The notes below the pieces were generated by a model that saw nothing but the letters and a program-made list of their open reading frames with translations, did no database searches and had not been told where the DNA came from. A stretch of 64,000 nt of DNA from the NCBI RefSeq assembly GCF_000959525.1, contig NZ_CP009832.1, forward strand, positions 2,232,001-2,296,000. Reading direction: 5' to 3'. Position numbers and translations under genes: made by a program. The number at the start of each line of letters is the position of its first letter. The first letter of the stretch is position 1. This document shows positions 62,176-64,000 of this stretch, one piece after another. The stretch is from Burkholderia multivorans ATCC BAA-247 (GTDB taxonomy: Bacteria > Pseudomonadota > Gammaproteobacteria > Burkholderiales > Burkholderiaceae).

Positions 62176-63426
62176 TCACGCCTGCTCGAGCTCGAACGCC
62201 TTGTGCAGCGCGCGGACGGCGAGCTCCATGTACTTCTCGTCGATCAGCACCGAGATCTTGATTTCCGACGTCGAGATCATCTGGATGTTGATGCCCTCTT
62301 CCGACAGCGTGCGGAACATCTTGCTCGCGACACCGACGTGCGAACGCATGCCGACGCCGACGACCGACACCTTCGACACCTTCGGATCGCCCTGCACCTG
62401 CTCGGCGTTCACGTGGCCCTTCACCTGGTTCGTGAGGATGTCCATCGCCTTCTGATAGTCGCCACGGCCGACCGTGAACGTGAAGTCCGTCTTGCCCTGC
62501 ACGCTCTGGTTCTGGATGATCATGTCGACGTCGATGTTCGCGTCGGCGACCGGGCCGAGAATCTGATACGCGATGCCCGGCTTGTCGGGCACACCCATCA
62601 CCGCAATGCGTGCTTCGTCGCGCTGGAACGCGATGCCGGAAATGACTGCCTTTTCCATGGTCTCGTCTTCTTCAAAAGTAATCAGGGTGCCCGAGCGCAT
62701 TTCTTCGTCGAGCGCAATCAGCGGATCGGTCAGGCTCGACAGCACGCGCGTCTTCACCTGGTATTTGCCGGCGAATTCGACCGAGCGGATCTGCAGGACC
62801 TTCGAGCCGAGACTCGCCATCTCCAGCATCTCCTCGAACGTCACGCGATCGAGGCGACGCGCCTCTTCGACGACGCGCGGATCGGTGGTATACACGCCGT
62901 CCACGTCCGTATAGATCAGGCACTCTTCCGCGCCGAGCGCGGCCGCGACCGCCACCGCCGACGTGTCCGAGCCGCCGCGGCCCAGCGTCGTGATGTGACC
63001 GTCCGGATCGACGCCCTGGAAGCCCGTGATGATCACGACCTTGCCGGCGTTCAGATCGGCCTTCACGCGCTCGTCGTCGATCGAGTGGATGCGCGCCTTC
63101 GTAAACGCGCTGTCGGTCTTGATCGGCACTTGCCAGCCGGCATAGCTCACGGCTTCGACGCCGATTTCCTGCAGCGCGATCGACAGCAGACCGACGCTGA
63201 CCTGCTCGCCGGTCGACGCGATCATGTCGAGCTCACGCGGGCTCGGCTGGCTCGAAATCTCTTTCGCGAGACCGAGCAGACGGTTGGTTTCGCCGGACAT
63301 CGCAGACGGCACGACCACCATCTGGTGCCCGGCCTGATGCCATTTTGCGACGCGTTTCGCGACGTTCTTGATGCGCTCGACCGAGCCCATCGAAGTGCCG
63401 CCGTATTTGTGTACGATGAGTGCCAT
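62176..63426 (-). CDS. lysC: Aspartate kinase, monofunctional
   Basis: Phosphorylates aspartate to start lysine, threonine and methionine synthesis. The 416-residue protein has the kinase N-terminus [18 protein letters not shown], the [13 protein letters not shown]-like [16 protein letters not shown] motif, and two C-terminal ACT domains (from about residue 270) that give feedback control. Length fits the monofunctional alpha-type enzyme, with no homoserine dehydrogenase fused. The ATG at 63426 gives the canonical start. It follows tilS and precedes tRNA-Ser. Confidence 0.97.
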   Translation of the reverse strand: MALIVHKYGGTSMGSVERIKNVAKRVAKWHQAGHQMVVVPSAMSGETNRLLGLAKEISSQPSPRELDMIASTGEQVSVGLLSIALQEIGVEAVSYAGWQVPIKTDSAFTKARIHSIDDERVKADLNAGKVVIITGFQGVDPDGHITTLGRGGSDTSAVAVAAALGAEECLIYTDVDGVYTTDPRVVEEARRLDRVTFEEMLEMASLGSKVLQIRSVEFAGKYQVKTRVLSSLTDPLIALDEEMRSGTLITFEEDETMEKAVISGIAFQRDEARIAVMGVPDKPGIAYQILGPVADANIDVDMIIQNQSVQGKTDFTFTVGRGDYQKAMDILTNQVKGHVNAEQVQGDPKVSKVSVVGVGMRSHVGVASKMFRTLSEEGINIQMISTSEIKISVLIDEKYMELAVRALHKAFELEQA

Positions 63427-63768
63427 TGTCGTTCTGAACTGGAGAAGAGACCGCACGGGCGCGCTGGACAGACCGCGTTGCCGTTCAGTCACGCGGCTTG
63501 TGGCTCTGGACGGACGACGAGGGGAACGGCTGGGACGCAACACGCAAGCGTGACGGAGTTTGCCCGGAAGGCCGATCAGGCCGCGCAAACCGGGTACGTC
63601 ACGCGGAAAACCTGCACAAATCGCTCAAAAATCGAGCCGAGCAAACGCCTGAGCGTACCCGATAGACGCCCGCTTGACAAGCCGCCGGCCGCGTCCGCGC
63701 GTGTTCCGGCGCCCTTTACCGGTGCGGCCGACAGCGCCGCGCGGCGCGCCGTTGTCGACCGGTCGCCG
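63427..63768 (-). other. lysC leader region without a gene
   Basis: No protein gene is seen in these 342 bases. The promoter at 63652-63680 would give a lysC leader of about 220 bases. I do not recognise a lysine riboswitch in it. Confidence 0.4.
63652..63680 (-). promoter_or_regulatory. Probable lysC promoter
   Basis: TTGTCA (63675-63680), a 17-base spacer and TACGCT (63652-63657) on the minus strand, located between the tilS stop and lysC. Confidence 0.55.
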
Positions 63769-64000
63769 TCACGCGATCAGCAGGTCGGGCCGCCATTCGA
63801 TTCGGCGCCATGCGTGGCCGCCCTGCGGCACGCCATCGCGGTTCACGCCGAGCCGCGGCACGTAGATCAGCCGGTCGCCCGCGAACAGCAGCGGCACGTC
63901 GCGCTGCCACGCGGGCACGCCGCGCTCCTGAAACAGGTTCTTCAGCGTCCGGCTCGGGCCGTCCGGCCACATCCGCATCCGTTCGCCGCCCGCGCGTGCG
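63769..64000 (-). CDS. tilS: tRNA(Ile)-lysidine synthase, C-terminal end only
   Basis: Only the last 77 or so residues are in the window, running into its right edge. They match the TilS C-terminal domain: RTLKNLFQERGVPAWQRDVP and LLFAGDRLIYVPRLGVN. TilS modifies C34 of the CAT-anticodon isoleucine tRNA to lysidine. The order tilS-lysC-tRNA-Ser supports the call. The catalytic PP-loop domain is outside the window. Confidence 0.88.
   Translation of the reverse strand, partial: ARAGGERMRMWPDGPSRTLKNLFQERGVPAWQRDVPLLFAGDRLIYVPRLGVNRDGVPQGGHAWRRIEWRPDLLIA

Noticed and set aside
63427-63651. Lysine riboswitch in the lysC leader
   Set aside because: I could not recognise the conserved helices, and this class is not expected in beta-proteobacteria.

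Overview
The window is a stretch of core chromosome from a very GC-rich beta-proteobacterium, almost certainly a Burkholderia and probably of the B. cepacia complex. The reasons are the strong G/C third-position bias in every gene, typical Burkholderia protein sequences (rpsB, aceA, cyoB, lysC) and gene orders known from that genus (rpsB-tsf beside map-glnD, smc-zipA-ligA-def, tsaB-rimI, tilS-lysC-tRNA-Ser). I see no insertion sequence, prophage, CRISPR array, rRNA operon or obvious horizontally acquired island. Identification rests on reading the sequence; no database search was run.

Layout. 1-7.1 kb: rpsB and tsf (translation) face away from map, glnD and an RsuA/RluF-type pseudouridine synthase that carries a long tandem-repeat N-terminus. 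7.1-15.9 kb (minus strand): a DMT exporter, then smc-zipA-ligA-def, which covers chromosome condensation, divisome, DNA ligase and deformylase. 16-22.3 kb (plus): the succinylase branch of lysine/diaminopimelate synthesis (dapC, dapD, dapE) with an ArsC/Spx-like protein, then prmB and a cardiolipin synthase. 22.3-31.1 kb: glutathione peroxidase, an ABC-F ATPase, a small genus-type hypothetical, alr-radA, lplT-thiD. 30.1-33.4 kb (minus): a tightly overlapping tsaB-rimI-udg-DUF1853 operon. 33.6-41.7 kb: acyl-CoA-binding protein, a DEAD-box RNA helicase with a long leader, then the glyoxylate shunt (aceA and aceB) surrounding a UspA protein, a LysR regulator and a type II haloacid dehalogenase.

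41.8-49 kb: a small GGCT-like/RraA pair with a divergent AraC regulator, a GNAT, a seven-gene tRNA array (Ala, then Glu-Asp three times) beside gltX, a patatin-like lipoprotein and an NlpC/P60 hydrolase. 49.1-54.9 kb (minus): a complete yejABEF-type peptide importer. 55.1-61.3 kb (minus): a small exported protein, the cyoABCD cytochrome bo oxidase operon, and upstream of it an isolated NuoM-like subunit. 61.9-64 kb (minus): tRNA-Ser(GCT), lysC and the 3' end of tilS.

Functional links: aspartokinase (lysC) feeds the dapC/D/E steps and alr supplies D-Ala, so several genes serve cell-wall precursor synthesis. The peptide importer and NlpC/P60 hydrolase may serve wall turnover. The most interesting non-routine signals are the nearly identical repeats in the pseudouridine synthase, terminators inside the tRNA array, an orphan minus-strand terminator before aceA, a hairpin abutting dapE, the lone NuoM, and a nuclease-like motif pattern in the DUF1853 protein beside a uracil-DNA glycosylase. 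None of these amounts to a clearly new system on sequence alone.
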